Origin: Thermincola carboxydiphila
GTDB taxonomy: Bacteria > Bacillota > Thermincolia > Thermincolales > UBA2595
NCBI GenBank assembly: GCA_016841325.1
Contig: JAENZJ010000002.1
Span: forward strand, 62,001 to 126,000
Direction of reading: 5' to 3'
DNA: 64,000 nt
Every line of letters begins with the position of its first letter. Position 1 is the stretch's first letter. Positions 44,297-53,813 of this stretch are shown in pieces. The notes beneath the pieces were generated by a model. That model saw only the letters and a list, made by a program, of their open reading frames with translations. It did not search any database and was not told the DNA's origin. Made by a program: the position numbers and the translations under genes.

Positions 44297-47200
44297 TTGT
44301 ACCTAAAGAGAATTGAGGTCCAGGGCTTTAAATCCCTGGCTGACAAAATAGAACTCCAGTTTACCCCGGGCATTACTGCAGTTGTGGGGCCAAACGGGAG
44401 TGGGAAAAGCAATATCGCCGATGCTGTCAGGTGGGTGCTGGGTGAACAGAGTGCCAAGACACTCAGGGGAGCCAGGATGGAAGACGTAATTTTTTCCGGC
44501 AGTGACCGGAGGAAGTCAGTCGGAATGGCTGAGGTTTCCCTGACCCTTGATAACAGCACCTCCATATTTCCCCTGGATTATTCTGAAATAACGGTCACCA
44601 GAAGGGTTTACCGTTCCGGTGAAAGCGAATTTCTGATTAACAAATCTCCCTGCAGGCTGAGGGATATCCATGAACTTTTTATGGATACCGGTATCGGCAG
44701 GGAAGGGTATTCCATTATCGGACAGGGTAAGATTGACGAGATCCTGAGTACCCGGTCGGAAGACCGCCGGGCTATTGTTGAGGAGGCTGCCGGTATTGTA
44801 AAATACAAGAGCCGTAAGCAGCAGGCAGTCAAAAAGCTGACTGACACAGAACAGAACCTGGTCCGCATCAGTGACATTATATCAGAACTGGAGACCCAGG
44901 TCGGTCCTCTTGAGGAGCAGTCCCAAAAAGCCAGGGAATACCTTGAATACAGGAATGAGCTTGTCGAACTGGAAATTAATCTGTTAATTAACCAGATTGA
45001 GGACCAGAAACAGAGGCTGGATGAGATCAATACCCAGGATGAGGACCTGAAACAGAAGGTACTTGAACTGGAAACCGGGCTGAGAAACCGCGAATCCGAA
45101 ATTGAGGAGCACAAACTCCTAAACAGTAAGCTTGATGAAGAAATTGCCGTACTACAGAAGGAACTGTACGACACCGGCAGCCTGATAGAAAAAAAAGAGG
45201 CCGAAATAATGGTGGCCCGCCAGAGACTGCAGGATATGGAAAACAGGAAAGAGAGCCTTATAGGTGAAATAGAGGAACTGAAGAGCAGAGAAGAGGCTGA
45301 GCGCACCAGGCATGCCGGCGATTCCCGGTCCCTCAGGGAACTCAGGGACAAGCAGGAGACTACGGAGAAAAAACTGCGGCAGGCTGAGAATAAATTATCA
45401 GAGCTGGAGAAGGAGCTTGAGGCAGAACAGCAGAGAATCGAAGAAAAAAAATCAGATATGATAGATTTATTAAATGAGACTGCCGGAGTGAGCAATGCAA
45501 TCAATTCCGGTGAAATTGAGGTCAAAAACCTGGAGCGCCGGATAAAAGACCTGGAACAGCAGGGAGATACCCTGCAGCACGAATTCAGCCTGATTGCGGA
45601 GGGGGAGAAAGAACTAGAATCTGGACTGGCTGCAGCCAGAGAAGCAATTGCCGGTCTTGAAAATGAAAATGCCGGTTTCAATGAGAGGAAGACCATTCTG
45701 TCAGGTCAGCTGAAAAAACTGGCCGGGGAACTGGAATGCGACCGTGAGCTGTTAGCGCAAAAGTCATCCCGCCTGAAGGCCCTGGAAGACCTGCAGCATG
45801 ATTATGAGGGGTATTTCAGGGGTGTCCGGGAAGTATTGGTAGCAGCCAAAAACGGCAGGGATTGTTCCGGCATTTGCGGTGTGGTTGCCGAGCTTATTAA
45901 AGTACCTGAGAAGTACGAGACTGCTGTTGAGGTTGCCCTAGGCAGTGCTGTCCAGCATATTGTTACCGAAACAGATGATGATGCCAGAAAGGCTATCGAA
46001 TTCCTGAAAAAAAACAGATTTGGCAGGGCTACTTTTCTGCCCCTGAATACCATAAAACCTTATCAGGAGAAGCAAAAGCGGCAAATCTCTTCCGGCAACG
46101 GGGTATTTGGCTGTGCTTCCAGCCTGGTGGAAGCTGATGCCAGGTATTCACATATTGTTGACTATCTATTGGGCCGGGTTATCATTGTTGATGATATAAG
46201 GATGGCAGCAAAGGTTGCCGGGGAAACCGGATACAGTATGAAAATAGTAACTCTTGACGGTGATGTCGTCAATCCGGGGGGCTCAATGACGGGAGGGTCC
46301 TACAAAAAAGGAAGCTCCAATCTCCTGGGACGGAACAGGGAGATTGCCGAAACAAGGGAGCAGCGTGACAACCTGAAGACCGGAGTTGCCCAACTGGAGA
46401 AACAGATTGCTGTTTTGCGGGAAGAATACGATGAGTGTGGATGTCGCATTGTAGAAAACGAAACCCGGCTTCAGGAACTTTGGTTAGAAAAGACATCTCT
46501 GGACAAGGACCTGGAGAATTTAAAAAAAGACAAGGCCAGGGCCGAAAGCATGGATAACCTGGTAAAGGATGAAAAGACCAATCTGGTCAATGAATTAAAC
46601 AATGTCCGGAACAGTCTTGGTGAACTGCAATCGCGTCTTCAGGAACTGCGGGCAAAAGACGGCGCCACCAGAAAAGAAATCGAGGCCATGCAAAAACACC
46701 TGAAGAGCAGGGAGGAACAACGGAGCCAAATTTCCCGGGAGGTAACTGAAATCAAAGTTGAACTGGCCGGACTGCAGCAGGAAGAACTCAACTATGCCCA
46801 GATTATGGACAGGGTCAGAGATGCTATCAGGGATATTGAGGCTCAGATCCGGCGTAAGCAGGAACAGATCAGAGAGTTTGACTCCCTGAAGGGACAGCTG
46901 CAGCAGGAAATTACCGGCCACCTGGAGGCAGTTGAGGAGTTAAGCAGGCGCCGGGGTGAAGGAGAAGAACTGCTCAATGAACGCAAAAACGAGAAGCAGT
47001 CTGTTATGGCCCATATTATGGGAAAAGAGGCTGTTGTCAAAAAACTGGCCCGGGAGGCAGGAGTTGTAAGGGAACAGCTCCATGCTTCTGATGTAAAAAG
47101 GGCCAGGCTGGAGTATGAAATTGAAAACTCCCTGGCCAAACTGGGAGAAGAATTTGAGATTACTTACGAAGAGGCACTGCTCAAAAAAACCGAAATTCAG

Positions 47201-47869
47201 AATAAAAGAGAGGTAACTTCCCGGATAAAAAACATCAGGGAAGCGATTGCGGCCCTGGGAAGTGTCAACCTTGGCGCGATAGAGGAGTATGAAAGGGTCA
47301 GGGAACGGTTCGAATTCCTTACCAAACAGTATGCTGACATGGAACAGGCCAAAGAATCACTGTATAAGGTTATTGCGGAAATGGACCAGATAATGACCGG
47401 AAAATTCGGTACAGCATATCAGGAAATTAACCGGAATTTTGGCCTGGTATTTGCCCGGCTTTTTGGCGGAGGCAGGGCCGAACTGGTGTTAACCGACAGT
47501 GATAATATCCTGGAAACGGGGATCGACATTGTAGCCCAACCGCCCGGGAAGAAACCCCAGCACCTTTCCCTGCTGTCAGGGGGAGAGCGGGCGCTGACAG
47601 CGATATCACTGTTATTTGCTATCCTGAAAACCAAACCCAGCCCGTTTTGTGTGCTTGACGAGATTGAGGCATCCCTCGATGAAGCCAATGTTGACCGGTT
47701 TGCCGCATACCTGAAAGAATTTGCAGCCAATACCCAGTTCATTGTGATTACACACCGCAAGGGCACCATGGAGGCCGCGGACATTATTTATGGCGTGACC
47801 ATGGATGATGCCCGGGTTTCCAAACTGGTTTCCATGAAACTGGGTGATGAAATAGATAAGGTGAGCTGA
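44297..47869 (+). CDS. smc: Chromosome segregation protein SMC
   Basis: SMC compacts and separates the chromosome with ScpA and ScpB. The ATP-binding head has Walker A GPNGSGKSN near residue 32, two long coiled coils (residues about 170-500 and 680-1020), a hinge around residues 515-650 with conserved Gly residues, and the C-terminal signature LSGGERALTA and Walker B FCVLDEIEASLD. Length is 1190 aa. It starts with TTG at 44297 after AAGGAGGA. Confidence 0.97.
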   Translation: MYLKRIEVQGFKSLADKIELQFTPGITAVVGPNGSGKSNIADAVRWVLGEQSAKTLRGARMEDVIFSGSDRRKSVGMAEVSLTLDNSTSIFPLDYSEITVTRRVYRSGESEFLINKSPCRLRDIHELFMDTGIGREGYSIIGQGKIDEILSTRSEDRRAIVEEAAGIVKYKSRKQQAVKKLTDTEQNLVRISDIISELETQVGPLEEQSQKAREYLEYRNELVELEINLLINQIEDQKQRLDEINTQDEDLKQKVLELETGLRNRESEIEEHKLLNSKLDEEIAVLQKELYDTGSLIEKKEAEIMVARQRLQDMENRKESLIGEIEELKSREEAERTRHAGDSRSLRELRDKQETTEKKLRQAENKLSELEKELEAEQQRIEEKKSDMIDLLNETAGVSNAINSGEIEVKNLERRIKDLEQQGDTLQHEFSLIAEGEKELESGLAAAREAIAGLENENAGFNERKTILSGQLKKLAGELECDRELLAQKSSRLKALEDLQHDYEGYFRGVREVLVAAKNGRDCSGICGVVAELIKVPEKYETAVEVALGSAVQHIVTETDDDARKAIEFLKKNRFGRATFLPLNTIKPYQEKQKRQISSGNGVFGCASSLVEADARYSHIVDYLLGRVIIVDDIRMAAKVAGETGYSMKIVTLDGDVVNPGGSMTGGSYKKGSSNLLGRNREIAETREQRDNLKTGVAQLEKQIAVLREEYDECGCRIVENETRLQELWLEKTSLDKDLENLKKDKARAESMDNLVKDEKTNLVNELNNVRNSLGELQSRLQELRAKDGATRKEIEAMQKHLKSREEQRSQISREVTEIKVELAGLQQEELNYAQIMDRVRDAIRDIEAQIRRKQEQIREFDSLKGQLQQEITGHLEAVEELSRRRGEGEELLNERKNEKQSVMAHIMGKEAVVKKLAREAGVVREQLHASDVKRARLEYEIENSLAKLGEEFEITYEEALLKKTEIQNKREVTSRIKNIREAIAALGSVNLGAIEEYERVRERFEFLTKQYADMEQAKESLYKVIAEMDQIMTGKFGTAYQEINRNFGLVFARLFGGGRAELVLTDSDNILETGIDIVAQPPGKKPQHLSLLSGGERALTAISLLFAILKTKPSPFCVLDEIEASLDEANVDRFAAYLKEFAANTQFIVITHRKGTMEAADIIYGVTMDDARVSKLVSMKLGDEIDKVS

Positions 47870-47981
47870 ATCAGGAGTTTTTACGTCAGGTGTAGTTTGC
47901 ATACGAATATTTCCCCCCGGAAATGCTATCAGCAGAGGGATTCTGATCAGCCACAACAAAATAACGGGGGAATAACACAAT

Positions 47982-49121
47982 ATGACAGAGGTTAAAGGTA
48001 TTGCCGGATATATTGTAAACAAGATGGTTAATATCACCAGGGAGATCAGCCAGGGGAGAAATGCAGGATGTTTCGGTTTTGTCAATGACCGGGGTATGGT
48101 AGACCGGATAACACCGGTCGCCGCAGGCGGGATCAGCGGGATACCCATCAGAAAACTCCTGGGACATATTACTGATATGAATGGCAAGAGCGTGATTGAA
48201 GGCCTTGAAGCCATCCCGGATAATGCGGTCTTTATTTCTACCAGGCCCGGTAAAACAGGGCTAATCACAGATGTAACCGCTGCTGATTTCTTCAACATGC
48301 CAGTTATTGCCATCGGGGTAAAGCATGGCCAACTGGCCGGAGTAGGAATCTTATTTCCCACCGGGGAGCACTTTGATATGGCCACTGAGTCGGAAAAAAC
48401 AGACCTCAGGATATTGGCTGCAAGGACTACTGATGAAGAAAAAGAGGTCTTGCGGGAAACAACGGAACTGAGCCTGAAATACCTGGAGATTTCTGCAAAG
48501 CTTGAGGTGGCAGAATTGCCCGAAAAACCGCCTTATTCTCCGGAACATTCCAAAGAGTGGAAACTGCCGCAGCATATAGTAAATTCGATTTCCAGGGAAT
48601 TTGCCGAAAAGCTTGTTGCCAGGTCTGTTGAAGCAGGCCAGGGCAGGGAAGTTGCTGCTATGGGGAACATAAATGAGGATGGGCACATTACACAGGACGG
48701 GGAAATGGTAGTCGGGGGAATAGGATATGTCCCGTCACGCCTGTTAGCTTCCAGTTGTGTTGATATTTCAGGGAAATCACTCCGGGAGATATATGCCGGC
48801 AAGGTGTCCCGGGATGCGGTAATTGTGCATACACACCCCGGAGGGACCGGGGTCATGCATATGGGAGATGCTACTGCCGGGCCAGGCTCATGGGGGCGCC
48901 CCATTGTCGCCATCGGGCATGATTCTGCCGGTAAGGTGCGCGGCGCTACGGTAATAGAAGCTGTCACAGATGTTTACCGGCTTGCTGATGAAGATGAAGA
49001 TCTGGGGCAGAAGTTTTTTGAAGCTGCTACCCCGCAGGAAGAGGCAGAAATCCGCAACCGTAAATTCGGCGTGGCCCAGAAGTATACGAATTTATGCAAA
49101 CCGATTGAGATACGGGTATGA
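47982..49121 (+). CDS. Duplicated JAMM/MPN-like protein between smc and ftsY
   Basis: A 379-residue protein that seems to hold two copies of one domain. The C-terminal half (about residues 225-345) carries HTHPGGTGVMHMGDATAG, which looks like a JAMM metal site (HxHP then an Asp), and ends with PIVAIGH. The N-terminal half (about residues 20-130) aligns to it: GFVNDRG with GNINEDG, and NAVFISTRPGKTG with DAVIVHTHPGGTG. It has lost the two His (STRP). This fits an active domain plus a degenerate copy. I recall similar proteins near smc called peptidase S7; I cannot verify this. Function unknown. The start lies after CGGGGGAAT. Confidence 0.65.
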   Translation: MTEVKGIAGYIVNKMVNITREISQGRNAGCFGFVNDRGMVDRITPVAAGGISGIPIRKLLGHITDMNGKSVIEGLEAIPDNAVFISTRPGKTGLITDVTAADFFNMPVIAIGVKHGQLAGVGILFPTGEHFDMATESEKTDLRILAARTTDEEKEVLRETTELSLKYLEISAKLEVAELPEKPPYSPEHSKEWKLPQHIVNSISREFAEKLVARSVEAGQGREVAAMGNINEDGHITQDGEMVVGGIGYVPSRLLASSCVDISGKSLREIYAGKVSRDAVIVHTHPGGTGVMHMGDATAGPGSWGRPIVAIGHDSAGKVRGATVIEAVTDVYRLADEDEDLGQKFFEAATPQEEAEIRNRKFGVAQKYTNLCKPIEIRV

Positions 49122-49228
49122 TTATGTTACAATATTTGGGTTAGGTGAAAACCTGGCCCGATTTTTGATTATGAAGAGAATATCAGTGAGAGCAAACAGC
49201 AACTATATCGGCAGGGGGAGAAAATCAA

Positions 49229-50140
49229 ATGGGACTGTTCTCAAAGCTTAAAGAAGGCCTCACTAAAACAAGGCAGGGGTTTGTTGCCAAAATTGAAACC
49301 CTTGTCAGTGGTGGTAAAAAAATTGATGAAGAGTTGTATGAAGAAATTGAAGAACTGCTGATTCAGGCAGATGTGGGAGTCAATACTGCCATTGAACTGG
49401 TAGAGGATCTCAGGAAAATTGTTAAGGAACGTAAAGTCGATGATGCGGTAGAGTTAAAAAACATATTAAAAGAACTGATTGCTGATTTAATGGGTGAGGA
49501 ACAGGCAGGTTTAAACCTCAGTGGTAAACCTGCGGTTATTGTGGTGGTGGGAGTTAATGGAGTGGGAAAAACGACTACCATCGGAAAACTGGCCCATAAT
49601 TTCCGGGAACAGGGTCGTAAGGTGCTCCTGGCTGCCGGGGACACATTCCGGGCTGCTGCCATTGACCAGCTACAGATATGGGCCGGCAGGGTCGGGTGTG
49701 ATATCATCAAACACAGTGAAGGCGCTGACACGGCTGCTGTGGTCTATGATGCCATCCAGGCCGCCAAAGCCAGGGATGTGGATATCCTTATCGTTGATAC
49801 GGCAGGAAGGCTGCATACCAAGGCCAACCTGATGGAGGAACTGAAAAAGCTGTTCCGGGTGATATCCCGGGAACTGCCCGACTCTCCTGATGAGGTCCTG
49901 CTTGTCCTGGACGCTACCACAGGGCAGAACGCCATTAGTCAGGCCAAGATTTTTGGAGAGGCATCCGGAGTAACCGGAATTGTCCTCACCAAACTGGATG
50001 GAACAGCCAAAGGCGGGGTAGTAATTGGAATAAAGTCTGAATTAAACATTCCGGTAAAGTATATCGGTGTGGGAGAAAAAGTCGATGACCTCAGGGAATT
50101 TGACCCAAGGGAATTTGTCGAAGCCTTGTTTGATGATTAA
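49229..50140 (+). CDS. ftsY: Signal recognition particle receptor FtsY
   Basis: FtsY is the SRP receptor GTPase at the membrane. An N-terminal helical N domain (residues about 1-85) is followed by the G domain: GVNGVGKTTTIGKLA (G1), DTFRAAAIDQL, DTAGR, and TKLDGTAKGG, then KYIGVGEKVDDL. Length is 303 aa, without the acidic A domain seen in E. coli. GGGGGAG precedes the ATG. Confidence 0.97.
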   Translation: MGLFSKLKEGLTKTRQGFVAKIETLVSGGKKIDEELYEEIEELLIQADVGVNTAIELVEDLRKIVKERKVDDAVELKNILKELIADLMGEEQAGLNLSGKPAVIVVVGVNGVGKTTTIGKLAHNFREQGRKVLLAAGDTFRAAAIDQLQIWAGRVGCDIIKHSEGADTAAVVYDAIQAAKARDVDILIVDTAGRLHTKANLMEELKKLFRVISRELPDSPDEVLLVLDATTGQNAISQAKIFGEASGVTGIVLTKLDGTAKGGVVIGIKSELNIPVKYIGVGEKVDDLREFDPREFVEALFDD

Positions 50141-50186
50141 AATACCGGTATGTTTGTTGATCTGATTACTGACGGGGGTATATGTG

Positions 50187-50987
50187 ATGCTGAAAATTGG
50201 GATTATTGGAGGGACCGGAGTTTATGACCCGGAAATACTTGACGGTGTTTCGGAGGAGAATGTTACTACTGATTACGGTAATGTAAGGGTAATGGTCGGG
50301 GAATACAAAGGGGTTAGTGTGGCTTTTCTTCCCAGACACGGGGCAGGTCATGCCGTTCCGCCGCATAAGGTGAACTACAGGGGGAACATTATTGCCCTTA
50401 AGAAGCTGGGTGTGGAGCGTGTGGTGGCCACCGGTGCAGTGGGTTCCCTCAACCTGGAAATGGTACCGGGTGAGATTGTCCTGGTGGACCAGTTTATTGA
50501 CTTTACAAAAAACAGGGTCCAGACCTTTTATGATACTCCCGGTAACGGAGTAGTACATATTGACATGACTGAACCTTACTGCAGTGACTTGAGAAGAGTG
50601 GTAGCGGCCGCAGCTGAAGCGGTGGATGTTCCGGTAAAGGGGAAAGGTACCTATGTCTGCACAGAGGGGCCGCGGTTTGAGACACCGGCTGAGATAAAAA
50701 TGTACAGTTCCCTTGGGGGGGACCTGGTGGGGATGACCAGTGTCCCGGAAGTTGTACTCGCCAGAGAAGCTGAAATTTGCTACTGCACAGTTGCCATGGT
50801 GACCAATTTTGGCGCCGGGATATCGCCAAATCCCCTGACCCATGCTGAAGTCTTGGAAGCAATGGAAAAAAATAATGCCAACCTGAAAAAACTGATTATG
50901 AAAACAATCGAGACCATGCCCGGTGCAAGAGGCTGCCGGTGCAGGCACTCCCTTGCCGAACTGGGCTCCCTGGGACAGGGAAAATAA
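50187..50987 (+). CDS. mtnP: S-methyl-5'-thioadenosine phosphorylase
   Basis: The enzyme splits methylthioadenosine into adenine and methylthioribose-1-phosphate. It has GIIGGTGVYD, FLPRHGAGH, GAVGSLNLEMVPGEIV and TEGPRFETPAEIKMY, the MTAP/PNP type-II motifs, and ends with a CRCRH tail. The start could be the GTG at 50184 or the ATG at 50187 (GGGGGT upstream). Length is about 266 aa. mtnA follows, so these are consecutive steps. Confidence 0.9.
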   Translation: MLKIGIIGGTGVYDPEILDGVSEENVTTDYGNVRVMVGEYKGVSVAFLPRHGAGHAVPPHKVNYRGNIIALKKLGVERVVATGAVGSLNLEMVPGEIVLVDQFIDFTKNRVQTFYDTPGNGVVHIDMTEPYCSDLRRVVAAAAEAVDVPVKGKGTYVCTEGPRFETPAEIKMYSSLGGDLVGMTSVPEVVLAREAEICYCTVAMVTNFGAGISPNPLTHAEVLEAMEKNNANLKKLIMKTIETMPGARGCRCRHSLAELGSLGQGK

Positions 50988-51056
50988 GCTGATTTATAAA
51001 TAATTAAATCAGATAAGCAAATTCAGGTGAATATTTAATGAAAACGGGTGTAGGCA

Positions 51057-52100
51057 ATGAAGACAATGGAATGGTGTGATGACAGACTTCTGCTGCTTGA
51101 CCAGACCCGGCTTCCCCTTGAGGTAAGCTATATCAGCTGCAGCACTGCTGAAGAAGTAGCTGAGGCCATAAAAACAATGAAGGTAAGGGGTGCGCCTGCC
51201 ATCGGGGCAGCAGCCGCTTACGGTCTGGCACTGGGTGCACTCCGCTCCCAAAGCAGTGACCGGAAAACCTTTTTAAGTGAAATTGAGGCTGCCGCCAGGA
51301 TACTGGGGGCTACCAGACCGACTGCGGTTAACTTGTTTTGGGCCCTGGAACGGATGAAGGGTGTATTCCGGGATGCGGGTGAAGCGGGTGTCCCTGAACT
51401 GAAACAACAGCTTCTGGAAGAGGCCCGCCTGATTCTGCAGGAAGATATTAAAATGAACCAAAGGATGGGTAAGTTTGGCAGTCAGCTTGTGCCTGAGGGT
51501 GCCAGGATTCTTACCCACTGTAATGCCGGGGCCCTGGCCACCGGAGGATATGGTACCGCCCTTGGTGTTATCAGGGCTGCTCACGAATCTGGCAAGGAAA
51601 TACAGGTTTTTGCCGATGAGACCCGGCCCCTGCTACAGGGGGCCAGGCTGACTGCCTGGGAGCTGCAGCAGGACAATATCCCGGTAACCCTGATTACAGA
51701 TAATATGGCCGGTTACCTGATGAAAAAGGGTATGATTGACCTGGCTGTAGTGGGTGCTGACCGGATCACAGCCAATGGGGATGTGGCCAATAAAATTGGC
51801 ACCTATACGGTTGCGGTGCTGTGCCGGGAACACGGGATCCCATTTTATGTTGCCGCCCCTTTTTCGACAATTGATATGAACCTGGAAAAGGGTGATGACA
51901 TAACCATAGAAGAGAGGGAGGGATCTGAGGTGACTACAGTTTTCGGACAGCAAATAGCGCCTCAGGGCATCAGGGTACTTAACCCGGCCTTTGATGTCAC
52001 CCCCAATCACCTGGTTACGGCAATAATTACCGACCGGGGTGTCCTCAGACCGCCATATAAGGATAGTCTCCAAAAAATATTTATAGACTCCGGGAAATGA
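51057..52100 (+). CDS. mtnA: Methylthioribose-1-phosphate isomerase
   Basis: MtnA isomerises methylthioribose-1-phosphate to the ribulose form, step two of methionine salvage. The chain has VRGAPAIGAAAAYGLALG, the catalytic Cys in LTHCNAGALATGGYGTALGV and the catalytic Asp in VGADRITANGDVANKIGTY. Length is 347 aa. The last codons (AAA TGA) lie inside the start of the dispersed repeat copy B. No other downstream salvage genes are seen here. Confidence 0.95.
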   Translation: MKTMEWCDDRLLLLDQTRLPLEVSYISCSTAEEVAEAIKTMKVRGAPAIGAAAAYGLALGALRSQSSDRKTFLSEIEAAARILGATRPTAVNLFWALERMKGVFRDAGEAGVPELKQQLLEEARLILQEDIKMNQRMGKFGSQLVPEGARILTHCNAGALATGGYGTALGVIRAAHESGKEIQVFADETRPLLQGARLTAWELQQDNIPVTLITDNMAGYLMKKGMIDLAVVGADRITANGDVANKIGTYTVAVLCREHGIPFYVAAPFSTIDMNLEKGDDITIEEREGSEVTTVFGQQIAPQGIRVLNPAFDVTPNHLVTAIITDRGVLRPPYKDSLQKIFIDSGK

Positions 52101-52450
52101 ACGTGGGCTATATGGTGAGCTATTATACTGATTTTCAACACTGACGATGGAGAAATCTAACCTTGTTCCTGGCGAAGTCACGGATAAACCGCCAATTCGC
52201 CATCCGTACCCGCAAGGGGCAGGCCGGACCCGTAAGCCGTTAAAGCGGCAACGGCTCCGCACTGGCTCCGGTCCGTGACTTCGCTTAGGGGAACCGCGGT
52301 AATGTTTTCTCACAGCGTCGGTGCAAGGAAAATCTTGTACAACACCTCACCATATGCCACGGCCATCTCCGAAGCCTGCTGTGGAGGAAAAAAACAAAAA
52401 GTCCAAGGTGCAAAGCCGTGAACATAAGGGAAATTCTATTTCCGAGAGAC
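52093..52450 (+). repeat. Dispersed structured repeat, full copy B
   Basis: The left arm (52093-52145) and the right arm (52314-52370) are imperfect inverse complements over about 55 bases. Between them 52165-52181 (CGAAGTCACGGA) and 52269-52283 (TCCGTGACTTCG) make an inner stem. The right flank (52366-52450) matches copy A from 4101. It fills the mtnA-ahcY gap and ends near the ahcY ribosome binding site. No open frame was found in it. Confidence 0.75.
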
Positions 52451-52478
52451 TTAATATTTACATGAGGAGGTTTACATA

Positions 52479-53732
52479 ATGGATTATATTGTAAGAGATA
52501 TTAACCTTGCTCCTTCAGGCAAACTCAAGATTGACTGGGTAAAGGAACACATGCCTGTACTCAACGAGATTCGTGAAGAATTTGAAAAGACCCAGGTATT
52601 TAAAGGGTTAAAAATAGCTGTAAGCATACACCTCGAAGCCAAGACTGCCTACCTTGCCAAAGTGTTAAAGGCCGGAGGTGCCGATGTGGCGATTTCAGGG
52701 AGCAACCCACTCTCCACCCAGGATGATGTGGCTGCTGCCCTGGCTGTAGAAGGTATCAGGGTATATTCATGGTACAATGCCACTGCAGAGGAATACAGGG
52801 AACACCTGATTAAGGTGCTGGAAACCAGGCCTGATATAGTCATTGACGATGGCGGCGACCTGGTAAATCTTCTGCACAATGAATGCAGGGAACTGTCCTC
52901 CCAGGTTATCGGGGGGTGTGAGGAAACTACCACAGGGGTACTCCGCCTGGAGGCTATGGAAAAGGCCGGGATTTTGAAATTCCCGATGATGGCTGTCAAT
53001 GATGCCCTCTGCAAATATCTTTTTGATAACCGGTACGGTACCGGTGAGTCAGTATGGACCGGGATTATGCGGACCACCAACCTGATTGTGGCCGGGAAAA
53101 CGGTAGTTGTTGCCGGGTATGGCTGGTGCGGCAAAGGTATCGCCATGAAGGCCAGGGGATTGGGTGCCAAGGTGATTATAACTGAAATTGATCCTATCAA
53201 AGCCATTGAGGCCCATATGGACGGTTTCACAACTATGAGCATGGATGACGCCGCCGCCCTGGGTGATGTTTTCATTACCGTTACCGGATGTAAGGATGTC
53301 ATCAGGGGGAAACACTATCTAAAAATGAAGCATGGCGCCCTGCTGGCAAATGCCGGACATTTTGATGTTGAAATTAACAAGCCTGAATTAAATGAGGCTG
53401 CCAAAGAAGTGCGCACAGTAAGGCACAACATAGAGGAATTCCTGATGCCTGATGGCCGAAAACTGTATCTCCTGGCAGAAGGAAGGCTGGTTAATCTGGC
53501 TGCAGGAGACGGCCACCCGGCTGAAATAATGGATATGTCATTTGCTCTTCAGGCATTGTCAGCCAAATATATGCTGGAAAACGGCAAGGGTCTGGATAAC
53601 AGGGTGTATAAGGTTGCTGAAGAGATAGATAAGCGGGTTGCTGAAATTAAGCTTAAGTCCCTGGGGACTACCATAGACAGGCTGACCCCGGAACAGGAAC
53701 AGTACCTCTATGGATGGGAGCACGGTGAATAA
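52479..53732 (+). CDS. ahcY: Adenosylhomocysteinase
   Basis: AhcY cleaves S-adenosylhomocysteine to adenosine and homocysteine with bound NAD. The chain has VAISGSNPLSTQDD, NDALCKYLFDNRYGTGES, and the NAD site GYGWCGKGIAMKARGLGA, then GHFDVEI. Length is 417 aa. ATGAGGAGG precedes the ATG. It is followed by a hairpin repeat and then mtaD. It fits an SAM-recycling cluster with mtnP, mtnA and mtaD. Confidence 0.96.
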   Translation: MDYIVRDINLAPSGKLKIDWVKEHMPVLNEIREEFEKTQVFKGLKIAVSIHLEAKTAYLAKVLKAGGADVAISGSNPLSTQDDVAAALAVEGIRVYSWYNATAEEYREHLIKVLETRPDIVIDDGGDLVNLLHNECRELSSQVIGGCEETTTGVLRLEAMEKAGILKFPMMAVNDALCKYLFDNRYGTGESVWTGIMRTTNLIVAGKTVVVAGYGWCGKGIAMKARGLGAKVIITEIDPIKAIEAHMDGFTTMSMDDAAALGDVFITVTGCKDVIRGKHYLKMKHGALLANAGHFDVEINKPELNEAAKEVRTVRHNIEEFLMPDGRKLYLLAEGRLVNLAAGDGHPAEIMDMSFALQALSAKYMLENGKGLDNRVYKVAEEIDKRVAEIKLKSLGTTIDRLTPEQEQYLYGWEHGE

Positions 53733-53748
53733 AGGCAATGAACAATAA

Positions 53749-53795
53749 GCTCCCGGAAATGACCGGTCATTCCGGGAGCCTGCAGTTAATGAACA
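53749..53795 (+). repeat. Dispersed structured repeat, minimal copy C (hairpin)
   Basis: GCTCCCGGAAATGACC (53749-53764) pairs with GGTCATTCCGGGAGC (53765-53779) apart from one bulge, followed by CTGC. The arms GGAAATGACC and GTCATTCCGGGAGCCTGC match the outer stem of copy A, without its interior. Confidence 0.6.
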
Positions 53796-53813
53796 TGTTA
53801 GGAGGGACGCGTT

